Counted from the stretch's first letter, positions 19,687-28,680 are shown. The stretch is 64,000 bases of DNA from Nocardia sp. BMG51109 (GCF_000526215.1 NZ_JAFQ01000004.1:8308001-8372000), one strand, 5' to 3'. The notes: generated from the sequence alone by a model not told the origin. Made by a program: numbers and translations.

Positions 19687-20002
19687 GAAATGCGCATTCG
19701 AAATCACGATTGCAGAATCACTTGATCAAGCGAGATTGGACCACTTGCGCGGTGCGCTCAACCTTAAACCCGACGGCCGATTGGCCGATGACTGGGACTA
19801 CAAATTTGGGCACCGATATCTACAAGGGGAGGGTGCTCGCGCAACTTCGCTAACGCTCTGGCGCAATGACGATGCACCCTGGTCTCTTAGGGTGACGTAT
19901 CCAGATGGAGACCCGCCGATCGACACCGAATTGGAGATGTGGCGCCGCGAAATCATCGACAGTGTCAAGGAGGCAGGGCTAACTCCAACCCTGAATACGT
20001 AG
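19676..20002 (+). CDS. Small unknown protein, last gene of the HerA operon
   Basis: A 108-residue protein whose ATG overlaps the end of the preceding effector-like gene by 11 bases. It is a mixed alpha/beta sequence (CAFEITIAESLDQARLDHL, WRREIIDSVKEAGL) without signal peptide or membrane segment. Size, position and tight coupling resemble immunity proteins or antitoxins encoded after polymorphic toxins, but no family was recognised. GC content is lower than in the core genes. Confidence 0.6.
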   Translation: MVTKKCAFEITIAESLDQARLDHLRGALNLKPDGRLADDWDYKFGHRYLQGEGARATSLTLWRNDDAPWSLRVTYPDGDPPIDTELEMWRREIIDSVKEAGLTPTLNT

Positions 20003-20337
20003 CGCGGAGCCTGCTCTGCCTACTCCATATCCGCCATAAGCCGTCACCGGTCAAAGGCGCGGCGATCGACACGGTCGTCCCATCTCTTGCAACTGACGTG
20101 CAGGCTGCCGCCGTTTAGGGTATCGATAAGCATCCTGCCCTCCGGGCGATGTGTCCGCGTGGATGTTAGCCCGCCGAACAGTCCGCTCAGGCGATGCCTC
20201 GCGGGTCGTCATACCCGCCGAATCCCGGATTGAATCGCGGCCCTATCGCCGTGCTGCCAGATGCCGCTTGCGCGTCGCCTGCTCAGCCTGGATCTGGCCC
20301 GTCCTCACCGAATAAGACCGCTCGGTATTAGAGTCCT
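20003..20337. other. Non-coding stretch before the IS3 element
   Basis: About 330 bases after the operon with no convincing gene on either strand. A terminator was looked for and not clearly found. Confidence 0.4.
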
Positions 20338-21569
20338 GTTGGCCCCGATGAAGGGTTGGAAGGGACACTGGGGGACATGGCAGGACGCAATCGGCATTCC
20401 ACGGAGGAGATCGTGCGGAAGCTGCGCCGTGCCGACGAGCTGGCCGCGGCGGGCCGCTCGGGTGAGGAGACCGCCACCGAGCTGGAGGGGTCGGCGGCCA
20501 CGCTGTACAACTGGCGACGCCAGTGCGGCGGGATGGACACCGACGCGGCGAAGGAGTTGAAGGAGCTTGCGTGAGCAGAACGCTCGATTGAAGCGGTTGC
20601 TCGCCGACGCCGAGCTCGAGAAGACGCGTTGCGGGAGATCTCGAAGCGAAAATTCTGAGCCCGGCTACCATGCGGCGGGCCATGGACATGCTCAAACAGG
20701 CGAAGGGCTTGTCGGAACGGTTCGCGTGCAAGGTAGTTGGGCCGCATCGTGCCACGTATCGCTGGCTACCGACGGCGCAGACTCCGGCCGATCCGGATGC
20801 CGACCCGCGTTCCTACGCGACGAAACACCCGAACCACGGGTTCCGGGCGCGCCTGGACGGCACTGCGGTTCGACGAGGGGTGTGAGGTGAACCTGAAGAG
20901 GGTGCACCGGCTCTGGCGCGAGGAGTATCTACAGGTGCGCGAGCACCACCCGCGTAGGCGGGTCGGTGTCTCGTCGATGCCGCCGATCGAAGCAGATGCG
21001 CCGAAGGTGTTGTGGGCATTGGACTTCCAGTTCGAGGCCACTGTCGACGGGCGGGCGGTAAAGATCGCACCGATGATCGACGAACACACCCGCGAATCGC
21101 TGCTGCACCTGGTGGAGCGGTCGATCACCGCCGAAAACTTGTTGCCAAGCTGGAGAAGGTGTTCTCCGTGGCCGGCGGGCCGCCACGAGTGCTGCGTATG
21201 GACAACGGACCGGAGATGATTTCCCATGCGCTGCAACAGTTTTGCGCTGACCAGATAGGGATCGTCGACATTCCGCCGGGTACGCCGTGGAACAACGGAT
21301 TCGTCGAGTCTATCAACCGGCGGCTGCGCACCGAATGCTTGAACCGTAATCACTGGACGAGCCTGCTCGAGGCCCAGGTGGTGACTGGCGATTTCAAGGA
21401 CGAGCACAATCGGCGGCATCGGCATTCGGCGCTGGGCTATCTGACCCCAACCGAGCACTCTGGCCGCTGCAGCCACACCCACCACCCCCGTGGCCTGCAG
21501 CATCAACTGAATCCGGACGAAACAACCCGGACTCGATTACCCGGGTAGTCCCGTCATCGGGGACTGGTC
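20338..21569 (+). mobile_element. IS3-family insertion sequence, decayed
   Basis: Imperfect terminal inverted repeats are visible: left GGCCCCGATGAAGGG (from ~20341) and right GTCCCCGATGACGGGA when read inward (~21549-21569). Inside, orfA starts at ATG 20377 (MAGRNRHSTEEIVRKLRRAD) and fits an IS3 OrfA with its leucine zipper. OrfB is broken into several frames but still shows HPNHGFRARLD, APKVLWALDFQFEATVDG, RMDNGPEM, GTPWNNGFVESINRRLRTEC and HRHSALGYLTPTEH, covering the DDE core. At least three frameshifts make it inactive. It is a different IS3 lineage from the remnant at 11262-12010. Confidence 0.8.
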
Positions 21570-21583
21570 ACCACCACAGGCCG

Positions 21584-21844
21584 GTGTTCAACGTCGCTTC
21601 TGTGGATGGGTTCATCCCCGTAATCGTCGTAACCCGCACACCGGACGCGGATCGCGAGATCGAGCTCAACAGTGGACATCTTCGCGACTGGGCGTCCCAG
21701 CATTACCCATCCGCATCGCACTTTGATCTCGAGATCCGTTTGACCGACGGTAGAGCCCTGACCGCTGCGCTGGAGGAAATACCGAAACGGACGCAGACTG
21801 TTCTAATCGATCAACCCGTGCCCGAGTGGCTGCACTGGAAGTAG
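21584..21844 (+). CDS. Small unknown protein, possibly a truncated C-terminus
   Basis: An 86-codon frame from a GTG just outside the IS3 right end, containing FIPVIVVTRTPDADREIELN and ending VPEWLHWK. Codon use is plausible, but there is no good ribosome binding site, so it may be the 3' remainder of a gene cut by the IS. No family was recognised. Confidence 0.35.
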   Translation: MFNVASVDGFIPVIVVTRTPDADREIELNSGHLRDWASQHYPSASHFDLEIRLTDGRALTAALEEIPKRTQTVLIDQPVPEWLHWK

Positions 21845-21952
21845 AGCCGCGGTTCGAGCGCCTCCAGTTGTCGACAGACTCAGGCCCCTCTTTCAACTAT
21901 CAAGTTCGATCCGGGAACTCGCCCTGGCGAGACCGGCTGAACGTCCGCTCAT

Positions 21953-22068
21953 GCCGCATATCGCGCTTTCCAACCCCGGACCCGAGCGAGCTTCGGCCAG
22001 CAGTCACCACCGAAGTAGTGACCACCCGGCCGCACCACAGCGCACGCCGACCGACACCAGCCGAACAC
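21953..22068. repeat. Direct repeat of the rlmN downstream flank
   Basis: This stretch, starting GCCGCATATCGCG, closely matches 38719-38845 next to the intact rlmN (both contain TTCCAACCCC, GAAGTAGTGACC, CACGCCGACCG and CCGAACACCTAC). So modules B and E carried not only the rlmN 3' half but at least ~115 bases beyond its stop. The other three fragments do not share it. Confidence 0.75.
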
Positions 22069-22629
22069 CTACCCCTCCGCAGCGAGCTGCCCGCACGCAG
22101 CCGCGATCTCCTGGTCCCGCGTATCCCGCACCGTACACGGCACACCCTGCACCTCCACCCGCCGAACAAACTCCCGCTCAACAGGTTTCGGGGACGCATC
22201 CCACTTCGAACCCGGGGTCGGGTTCAGGGGGATCAGGTTGACGTGGACACGGGAGCCGAGAGCCTTGTGCAGCTTCGAACCCAGCATGTCCGCGCGCCAC
22301 GGGTGGTCGTTGATGTCGCGGATCAGGGCGTACTCGACCGGTACACGGCGGCCCGTCGTATCCGCGTAATACCTTGCCGCGTCGAGTACTTCGGCGACCG
22401 ACCAGCGATTGTTCACCGATACCAAAGTATCTCGCAGCTCGTCGTCCGGAGTATGCAGCGACACAGCCAAAGTCGCCGACAGACCCTCATCGGCCAACTT
22501 CCGAATCGCAGGAGCCAAACCCACCGTCGACACCACCACATTCCGCTGCGAAATCCCAAACCCATCCGGCCACGGCGACGTAATCCGTTGCACCGCAGCC
22601 AAACCCGCTTCATGTTTGCAAGTGGCCCC
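22069..22629 (-). pseudogene. rlmN 3'-half copy F3
   Basis: The frame is intact over about 175 codons ([20 protein letters not shown] to ACGQLAAEG), but the first codons are scrambled: [13 protein letters not shown] replaces [14 protein letters not shown], one codon short. Upstream, CATGGGGCATGGGG resembles the intact gene's codons before GEP, and GTTTTACAAAC follows, so the junction is displaced compared with the other copies. This was the right end of module B. Confidence 0.85.
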
Positions 22630-22728
22630 CATGCCCCATGCACCCCGTTTTACAAACGCCGCGACCAGCGGATATCGCCGTATCCTGACGTTCGGCGGTA
22701 GCCTGGGCAGAGCGCTGACGCAGGAGGA

Positions 22729-23073
22729 GTGATGACGGACGATGCGCGTGACCAGCGCAGATACGGCAAGCCCGTCGTAATGCCAGAGGACCTGCATCTC
22801 CTCACCGGCCCTACTAGCCGTGTCGTCCATCTCCCGAATCATCTCGATTGGTCAGGCCACGCCGACTACGACCTGAACCGGCCCGGAAGGATCGTCGACC
22901 TTTGCCGCACGGTCATCAACGAAGCGGCCACGCCGGACGACCTCCACACCTATCTCGACGGCTCGGTGCTCAGACGTCCCTGGTCGACCATGTAGCTTCC
23001 ACCCCAGACCAGACAGACCTGGGAGAATCGCTTCGCCGAACTCGCCAAACTCAGCCGACTCACATCGGCGTAG
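22729..23073 (+). pseudogene. AbiEii companion protein, copy in module C, with nonsense codon
   Basis: Homologous to the module B frame at 10591. It starts [17 protein letters not shown] in the correct frame, reads [20 protein letters not shown], then hits TAG at 22993-22995 where the B copy has TGG (Trp). The frame continues beyond the stop as LPPQTRQTWENRFAELAKLS to 23073. An 88-residue truncated product could be made. As in module B it lies directly before an AbiEii-like gene and is a candidate antitoxin. Confidence 0.6.
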
Positions 23074-23079
23074 GTCCGG

Positions 23080-23730
23080 ATGGAACCGCGCCACCGAAGA
23101 CTCGCCGAAATCGCGCTGGCTGTCGTCGGCGACCAGGGATTCGCTCTCGCCGGCGGCTACGCGCTGCGAGCCCACGGCATGGGCAACCGCCCCCAATTGC
23201 GACGTAGATCGCTTCACCGACGGGCGGACTTCCCAAGGGCAGTCAACGCCGTCGTCGCCGAGTTGCAGCGGCATGGCTACGACTTCACGGCCGCCATGAG
23301 CGGTGAGACCTTCGCACGCCTATTGGTGTCATCCGCTGACGGCGGTCCGGACAAGTTGGAGATGTCGGCCGACTGCGCGCGTCCTTCGATACTCCTCGAA
23401 ATCGGTCCGGTGCTCCACCCTGACGACGCCGTGGCGAACAAGATGTGCGTACCCTTCGGCCGTGCGCTCTCGAGGGATTCCCTCGACATCGAGGCTGCGC
23501 TTGCCAGCGGCCGATACGGCCACGACCGACTGCTCGAGCTCGCGAGGAGCGTCGACGACGGCTTCGACCCGAGGATGTTCGCCGACGCGCTCGGAGCGCT
23601 CACCCAAATCACCGATGACACATTCGCCGAATACGGTGTTCCGTCAGAAGACGTCGACGCCATGCGTAAGCGATTTGCAGATTGGCGAAGGGAGCTTCTC
23701 GCCACCTCCTGCCCCTCCGCGAAGCCGATA
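23080..23730 (+). pseudogene. AbiEii-type nucleotidyltransferase, catalytic motif destroyed
   Basis: ATG start with EPRHRRLAEIALAVVGDQ and ALAGGYALRAHGMG as in module B, continuing to LLEIGPVLHPDDAVANKM and FDPRMFADALGAL near the C-terminus. Where the B copy reads SGDVDLFTD, this copy reads QLRRRSLHRR: one added base and a later compensating loss shift the frame just across the metal-binding Asp motif; the motif (NCDVDRFTD) is still visible in another frame. The natural stop is also lost, so the frame runs to 24006 through unrelated sequence antisense to the next gene. It should be inactive. Confidence 0.65.
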
Positions 23731-23791
23731 GACAAGGCAATCGGTAGGCCGCGAGACCCTCAACGGTTCGCCGCACCACAGGGCGCGACTT

Positions 23792-23884
23792 GGGCGTGTC
23801 TCCACATCCGCGGTGGATGGCTCTGCGGATCGGATTGTCGAGCCGACAAGGAGGAGGAGGTCATGAGGATGTGGAGACACGCCC
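23792..23884. repeat. Perfect 18-bp inverted repeat between convergent genes
   Basis: GGGCGTGTCTCCACATCC (23792-23809) and its exact complement (23867-23884) enclose 57 bases. The right arm overlaps the stop of the minus-strand gene. It could be a bidirectional terminator between the convergent genes or the ends of a miniature mobile element; there is no T-run. Confidence 0.55.
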
Positions 23885-24723
23885 TAGAACAAATCAGGAT
23901 ATTTCTCTTTCATTCGGTCCAATTCTTTCTCCATGTACTTCTCCGACTCACGAACGAGCTTCAACAGGTTGGGGCGGTCGGCATGCAGCGATCGGGCCAA
24001 TTCTGACATGTTGGCATTCTCCCCGCTACGCATTTTCCAGCCGCCCAGCCGCATTTTCAGCTGGTGGCGCGCATTGGCAAGCAGCACGTCAGACGCCTCT
24101 CGAACCAAGAATGCCTGGACAATTCCGGGATCGATTCCCGCGTCGGTACACTCACGCGAGATCGGGCCGAATGAATGCTCGTCTCCGCTACCGAACTCAA
24201 GAGCTAGCGCGTGAACCCACGTGGCGTACTGGGTCAATGCATCCATGGAGTTGTAGCCGTGGATGCACTCTATGTCGCCGCTATCGTCAGTGCGCATTAC
24301 TTTGGTTTCCTTCATGCTACCGCTGATCTCAGAGATTATCGCGACGATTCGATGCCGAAAGCCGGAAAGGTATGGGACCGCACCATTTTCGATAGATCGA
24401 GTAAGGAACATGCGTCGTACATCCTGAACGGCCTCGTTCTTGCCGTCAACGCGGTAGAAAATGCGAGTCCGGTCGTTCCATTCCCTCTCGGTGAGCCCGC
24501 CGAACTCTTCTTCAACGTCGACACCGAGACATTCTTCGATGAGTCGGGAGTCCTTCGCAATCTCGGAGACCTGATAGTACATTCCAGGCGTATGGTACTG
24601 ATAGGCGTGCATACGGCTGTCGTCAGGGTCGATGCCCGGCAGGGCCGCGCGCAGGTCCTCGCGATCTCCAATTAGGGTCACGTGCCGCGGGGAGAGCTTG
24701 TCTCGCGCTTCTGCGGTCGTCAT
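23884..24723 (-). CDS. Unknown protein with possible C-terminal helix-turn-helix
   Basis: 279 residues starting MTTAEARDKLSPRHVTLIGD. No catalytic motif was recognised. The C-terminal part (NMSELARSLHADRPNLLKLV) could form a DNA-binding helix-turn-helix, followed by a charged helix ending MKEKYPDLF. GC content is well below the core genes, suggesting transfer. The start is supported by a promoter whose predicted transcription start coincides with the ATG (see the next entry), implying a leaderless message. First of three same-strand unknown genes in module C. Confidence 0.6.
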   Translation of the reverse strand: MTTAEARDKLSPRHVTLIGDREDLRAALPGIDPDDSRMHAYQYHTPGMYYQVSEIAKDSRLIEECLGVDVEEEFGGLTEREWNDRTRIFYRVDGKNEAVQDVRRMFLTRSIENGAVPYLSGFRHRIVAIISEISGSMKETKVMRTDDSGDIECIHGYNSMDALTQYATWVHALALEFGSGDEHSFGPISRECTDAGIDPGIVQAFLVREASDVLLANARHQLKMRLGGWKMRSGENANMSELARSLHADRPNLLKLVRESEKYMEKELDRMKEKYPDLF

Positions 24724-24764
24724 GTGTAGACCCTACACATGGCGGTGTGTACCGTCAACACACC
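24721..24764 (-). promoter_or_regulatory. Leaderless promoter with stacked operators
   Basis: On the minus strand TTGACG (24753-24758) and TAGGGT (24730-24735) are 17 bases apart, and the ATG begins six bases after the -10 element. Perfect arms CATGTGTAG (24721-24729) and CTACACATG (24733-24741) cover the -10 element and start codon; GGTGTGT (24744-24750) and ACACACC (24758-24764) cover the spacer and -35. The TGTGTA/TACACA half-site thus recurs, as for an autoregulated repressor. Confidence 0.6.
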
Positions 24765-24802
24765 ACCAGGTAGGCCCGAGGTCGGGACTGCCAGGCGTGA
24801 GA

Positions 24803-25720
24803 TTAGCCCTGTGGCCCCCACATTCGATCACGCTCGGCTTCTAGCCGAACGGCCAAGTCCTCCGGGATGGCGAACTCGTTCGCGTCGAGATCTACATTGT
24901 TCCAGCGTAGACCGGCCACGAACTCAACCACCTCCCGGTGTAACCGCTTGTGCGACGGCATGGTCTGTAGATCGAACTGCTTGAGGACCTCGTTGGTCAA
25001 CATCGCGATTAGAACGGCGCTGCTCACATCGTCATCAGCGCTGGAAGCCAGCTCTTCAAACTTCTCCATCCCCTCATCGGACTCACGTAGCTGCTCCAGG
25101 ACGGTGACCAAGTTCTGGTAGGGATCGTCCATACCGCCGGCAACGTCAAAGAGCTGGGCTGGGTCATATCCGTCCCGATGCCCAGCCACAGCAGCCTCGG
25201 TGAACACGACCTTCACAAAATCTACGTATAGATCGGAGGTATCGCCCGCAATGCGCTCAACTTCCACCCATGCGTCTGTGAGAGTCATATCGGGTGTGGC
25301 GTCCGCACGAATCGGAAGGACATAATATCGGAGAATGTGGACGATCAGATCGCGGAATGACTCCGGTTCGATCGTTTCATTTCCAGACTCCAGCCTCTGA
25401 AAGAAGTTTGCGAAGCCTCCGACAGATGGCGACAGTTCTGCTGCCGCATTGTTAGTGACGACGTTGCGAACCTCGGCTAGATCGAGCATGTCGCACAGCA
25501 TCAGACGCACCAGGTCTGCAAATAGGTCCGAGTAACCGTCTGCCAGAATGTCGTCCCGCAGCGACTTTATGGCGGCGGCGTCCACATCACCCAAGGCCAT
25601 GTCACCGAGCGCAGGTTTCACGGTGGCCTCGATGGCGTCTTCCACTGCTGCCATAAACAGGTCAAAGCCCTTTTTGTCTCTCTTCCTGTTGCTGGACTTC
25701 TTCCTCTTCTTCTTACTCAA
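24803..25720 (-). CDS. Unknown alpha-helical protein of module C
   Basis: 305 residues from a TTG start, with a very basic N-terminus (MSKKKRKKSSNRKRDKKGFD) that could bind nucleic acid, then a predominantly helical acidic body (LFADLVRLMLCDMLDLAEV, LIVHILRYYVLPIRAD). No known domain was recognised and there is no membrane segment. GC content is lower than in the core genes. It lies upstream of the 23884 gene on the same strand, but the promoter between them argues for separate control. Confidence 0.6.
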   Translation of the reverse strand: MSKKKRKKSSNRKRDKKGFDLFMAAVEDAIEATVKPALGDMALGDVDAAAIKSLRDDILADGYSDLFADLVRLMLCDMLDLAEVRNVVTNNAAAELSPSVGGFANFFQRLESGNETIEPESFRDLIVHILRYYVLPIRADATPDMTLTDAWVEVERIAGDTSDLYVDFVKVVFTEAAVAGHRDGYDPAQLFDVAGGMDDPYQNLVTVLEQLRESDEGMEKFEELASSADDDVSSAVLIAMLTNEVLKQFDLQTMPSHKRLHREVVEFVAGLRWNNVDLDANEFAIPEDLAVRLEAERDRMWGPQG

Positions 25721-25780
25721 GCTTCAGATCCTGTTCTGTTCAGTCCAATTCTCCCACTGGTTGTCGAGTTCGCGAGCGGT

Positions 25781-26575
25781 CTAGTCTTCCTCATCGCGGT
25801 CAAGCACCGACGGGTCCCAGATGCCAAGCTCGTGTAACAAGGCGTATAGATTTGGACTATCCACCCAAAACGGCACTGCAACTACAGAGGATCCATGCCC
25901 GTCGGCGTGCATCTGTCCATAGCCTTCGGGGAGGGCGAACGAGGCAACAGGATGAGCGACAAGCTGGGAGAGAAGAGACTTATCCCATTCCGGATGGAAA
26001 GCCACGCTCACTGAGCCGAAACGTGCACACCTCGCCCAACCGCTTCCTATCTGTTCGTCCTCATCCTGGCTCACGTCGTCGGGCAAGTCGTCGCCGTCGT
26101 CGGGCAGGGCCACGAGCCGTAACTCAGCGAGAATTGCTTCAACGAGTGCTCCCGCCGGAATCGTCCCCGGCGCGGCAGCGTCGATCCGCTCGATAGCGTT
26201 CGCCTCGTCGACCTCCTCGCAAAACGTGAACGTAGGAAACCAGCGAGCTGAGCCGACTGTATGGATCGACCAGTCCGAGTCCGCAGAGGCCAACCCCATG
26301 ATTCCTCGGTCGAGATCGGCTGGATAGCCGAGGGCAATGGTCGGTGCCACCACTCGATCCTCAAGGACTGTCCAGCTCCATCCGACTGGATAGGCTGCGT
26401 CGAAATCAGTTGCGAAGCGGTCGCGTTCACGGACGTTCTCAAACACGGACCGGTCAAGCTCAGCCAAAGTTGCCCCTACGAGAATCCAGCGCAAGTAGAT
26501 ACGACGTCCGCTACATTTCAGCCCAAGCCGGGCGGTGAGCCGACACTGCGGCGATGCTACTCCTCCCAACCCCAA
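25781..26575 (-). CDS. Unknown acidic protein of module C
   Basis: Up to 264 residues; the start is uncertain, and a TTG at LRWILVGATLAELDRS is a plausible shorter choice. The body is acidic (LPDDGDDLPDDVSQDEDEQ) and ends PSVLDRDEED. No motif, signal peptide or membrane segment is evident. It lies 60 bases from the next gene on the same strand and 23 bases from the stop of F4, so it is the rightmost cargo of module C. Confidence 0.55.
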   Translation of the reverse strand: MGLGGVASPQCRLTARLGLKCSGRRIYLRWILVGATLAELDRSVFENVRERDRFATDFDAAYPVGWSWTVLEDRVVAPTIALGYPADLDRGIMGLASADSDWSIHTVGSARWFPTFTFCEEVDEANAIERIDAAAPGTIPAGALVEAILAELRLVALPDDGDDLPDDVSQDEDEQIGSGWARCARFGSVSVAFHPEWDKSLLSQLVAHPVASFALPEGYGQMHADGHGSSVVAVPFWVDSPNLYALLHELGIWDPSVLDRDEED

Positions 26576-26598
26576 GGTGCCGAGGGCGTGGCCCCGCG

Positions 26599-27162
26599 TC
26601 AGCTTTCCGCAGCGAGTTGGCCGCAGGCAGCGGCGATTTCACGGCCCCTGGTATCGCGGACGGTGCAGGTGACACCTTGGGTCTGGACGCGGCGGACGAA
26701 ATCGTCCTGCTGCGGCTTGGGGCTGGCGTCCCATTTGCTTCCCGGGGTCGGGTTCAACGGGATCACGTTCACATGCACCAACGGACCCAACGCTTTGTGC
26801 AACTTCTTACCGAGAAGGTCGGCGCGCCAGCCCTGGTCGTTGACGTCGCGGATGAGCGCGTACTCGATCGACACCCGGCGTCCCGACTTGTCTGCGTAAT
26901 ACCTTGCTGCATCGAGAACTTCGGCCACCGACCAACGGTTGTTCACCGGCACCAATGTGTCTCGCAGCTCGTCGTCCGGAGTATGCAGCGACACAGCCAG
27001 CCTCACGGACAGGTTCTCGTCGGCCAACTTGCGAATCGCCGGAGCAAGACCCACCGTCGAAACGGTCACCGCTCGTTGCGAAATTCCGAATCCATCTGGC
27101 GAAGGAGACGTTATTCGCTTGACTGCCTTGAGAACTCGACCAAAATTGGCCAAAGGCTCATC
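26599..27162 (-). pseudogene. rlmN 3'-half copy F4, the most diverged
   Basis: A 564-nt, frame-intact copy starting (M)[18 protein letters not shown] and ending ACGQLAAES. It differs from all other copies at many positions ([38 protein letters not shown]), suggesting that module C brought an rlmN end from a more distant donor. The Gly of GEP is Asp here, probably a change after displacement or part of the recombination end. Confidence 0.9.
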
Positions 27163-27183
27163 CATCATGACCCTCTTACAAAC
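27154..27183. other. Island junction motif at F4
   Basis: The rlmN fragment end passes into ACCCTCTTACAAAC, nine bases after ggctca as at F1, F2 and F5. Confidence 0.65.
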
Positions 27184-27221
27184 CTCGGACGATGGTACGA
27201 TTCCATACTCACCATGCGATA

Positions 27222-27240
27222 TGTAACCCAGTGGGTTACA
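27222..27240. promoter_or_regulatory. Perfect 19-bp palindrome, probable AbiEi operator
   Basis: TGTAACCCAGTGGGTTACA is a perfect palindrome around one central base. A -10-like TACGAT lies 20 bases upstream and the GTG start of the AbiEi-like gene ten bases downstream. AbiEi antitoxins are known to autoregulate by binding inverted repeats in their promoter, so this is the likely operator. Confidence 0.65.
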
Positions 27241-27249
27241 CTTCCAATA

Positions 27250-27915
27250 GTGATCGAGAGGAATTCAGTAGGACACGCATCTCGGCAAGCCGGCATCCGA
27301 CCCGAGCTGGCGCGCCTGCCGCTGCGCACCCTCACTCCCAGCGACGCCGCTGATATCTATCGCCACCCTCGCCAGCAACTGGCCAAACTCACGGCTCGCG
27401 GTCTACTGCACCGCCCCGCCTACGGCTACTACATCGTCGTGCCCCAGGACCGCGTCGACCAGTCCTGGCAGCCCGAGCTCGAGGCCGTCGCCGCCGGCAT
27501 CGCCACCGCTGCATTCGACCCTGACCACGCCATCCTCATGGGAGCCAGCGCCGCCCGCGTCCACGGCGCTATCCCCCGCGCTCTCGCAGTCGCCGTCGTC
27601 GCCGTCCCCAAACAACGCGCCCCCCTGCAACTCATCGATCGCGCTGCCATAGTCCGCTTCGTTACCCGCGACACTGACCGCCTCGACGCCGAGCTCATCG
27701 GCACTACGCTCGGCCCCACTCTCGTCACCACCCCCGAACAAACCGTCCTCGACCTAGCCCACCGCCCCGAACTCGGCGACGCAGACACCGAGGTACCCAC
27801 TGCCATCCGGACCCTCTACCGCCGATGCGACCCTGGCCGACTGGCCGAACTCGCCACTCACCAGCGCCTACGGGCCGCACTCGACCGCGCAACCGCCATC
27901 ACGGAGAGCCCATGA
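27250..27915 (+). CDS. AbiEi-family antitoxin of a type IV toxin-antitoxin pair
   Basis: 221 residues from GTG 27250; an in-frame ATG at 27214 would start upstream of, and read through, the palindrome, so I prefer the later start. The N-terminal winged helix ([20 protein letters not shown], then [20 protein letters not shown]) and the C-terminal domain ([35 protein letters not shown]) match the AbiEi antitoxin family. Its stop overlaps the toxin start (ATGA), the classic bicistronic arrangement. It would repress its promoter and block the toxin, although that toxin is frameshifted here. Confidence 0.8.
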   Translation: MIERNSVGHASRQAGIRPELARLPLRTLTPSDAADIYRHPRQQLAKLTARGLLHRPAYGYYIVVPQDRVDQSWQPELEAVAAGIATAAFDPDHAILMGASAARVHGAIPRALAVAVVAVPKQRAPLQLIDRAAIVRFVTRDTDRLDAELIGTTLGPTLVTTPEQTVLDLAHRPELGDADTEVPTAIRTLYRRCDPGRLAELATHQRLRAALDRATAITESP

Positions 27916-28680
27916 CGCTCGGCACCGACGAACGCACTGCCACAGCCAAACAGTTCGGTGTCGCAGACGCCCAGGTCGAACGCGACTACCTGATCTCGTT
28001 ACTGCTCGCCCACCTCAGCAGCAGCTACTCCGAATCGATCGTGTTCTTCGGCGGGCACTGCACTTGCCCGCACCCACCTGCCCGACGGCAGACTCAGCGA
28101 AGACATCGACCTCATCGCATCGACACCTCGGGCTCCCTTGGCAGCTCAACTCACGCGCTCGCTCCCCCGTGCCGTCCAACGTCGCTTGGGTCGAATGGAA
28201 TGGGATACCAGCCTCACCGAGGTCAGCGACACCGAACCAGCACGCCTCGTCACCGCAGACGGCACCGTCAGCGTCAAAATCCAGCTCCTTTCCCCGACCG
28301 GCAGGACCAGATGGCCTACCGAGGTGCGCCCGCTGCTCCAGCGCTACCTCGACACCCCACCCGCCACACTGATAGTCCCGACCCGCGCCGCCTTTGTCGC
28401 CAGCAAAACGGTGGCATGGTGCGACCGCGCCACACCGCGCGACCTCTGGGACCTATGGGCCCTGGCCGGTCGCGACGCCGTCAACCATGAAGCCGCTGCT
28501 CTCTTTCGTCGCCACGGGCCAACCAACAAATCCCCACAACCATGGCAATTCGCTACCGCCCCAACCGAAGCCCAATGGCACGCCCAACTTGCTGGTCAAA
28601 CCAGACTTCAGGTCACCGCCACCGAAGCACTTCGCACTGTTCGCGAAGCATGGATAGTAGCCGCGCAAGCAGTCGGCTGA
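27912..28680 (+). pseudogene. AbiEii-type nucleotidyltransferase toxin, single-base frameshift
   Basis: The frame starts at the ATG overlapping the AbiEi stop and reads FGVADAQVERDYLISLLLAH ... SESIVFFGG. One extra G in the run at 28053-28055 then shifts the frame; reading on in the other frame gives TALARTHLPDGRLSEDIDLI, the nucleotidyltransferase catalytic motif, then VPTRAAFVASKTVAWCDRAT and TPRDLWDLWAL typical of AbiEii, ending VREAWIVAAQAVG. Intact length would be about 256 residues. The break lies just before the catalytic Asp residues, so the toxin is dead unless this is a sequencing error. Confidence 0.7.

Noticed and set aside
23731..24006. C-terminal extension of the module C AbiEii-like gene
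   Set aside because: It reads through the inverted repeat and antisense to the next gene; homologues end near 23730.
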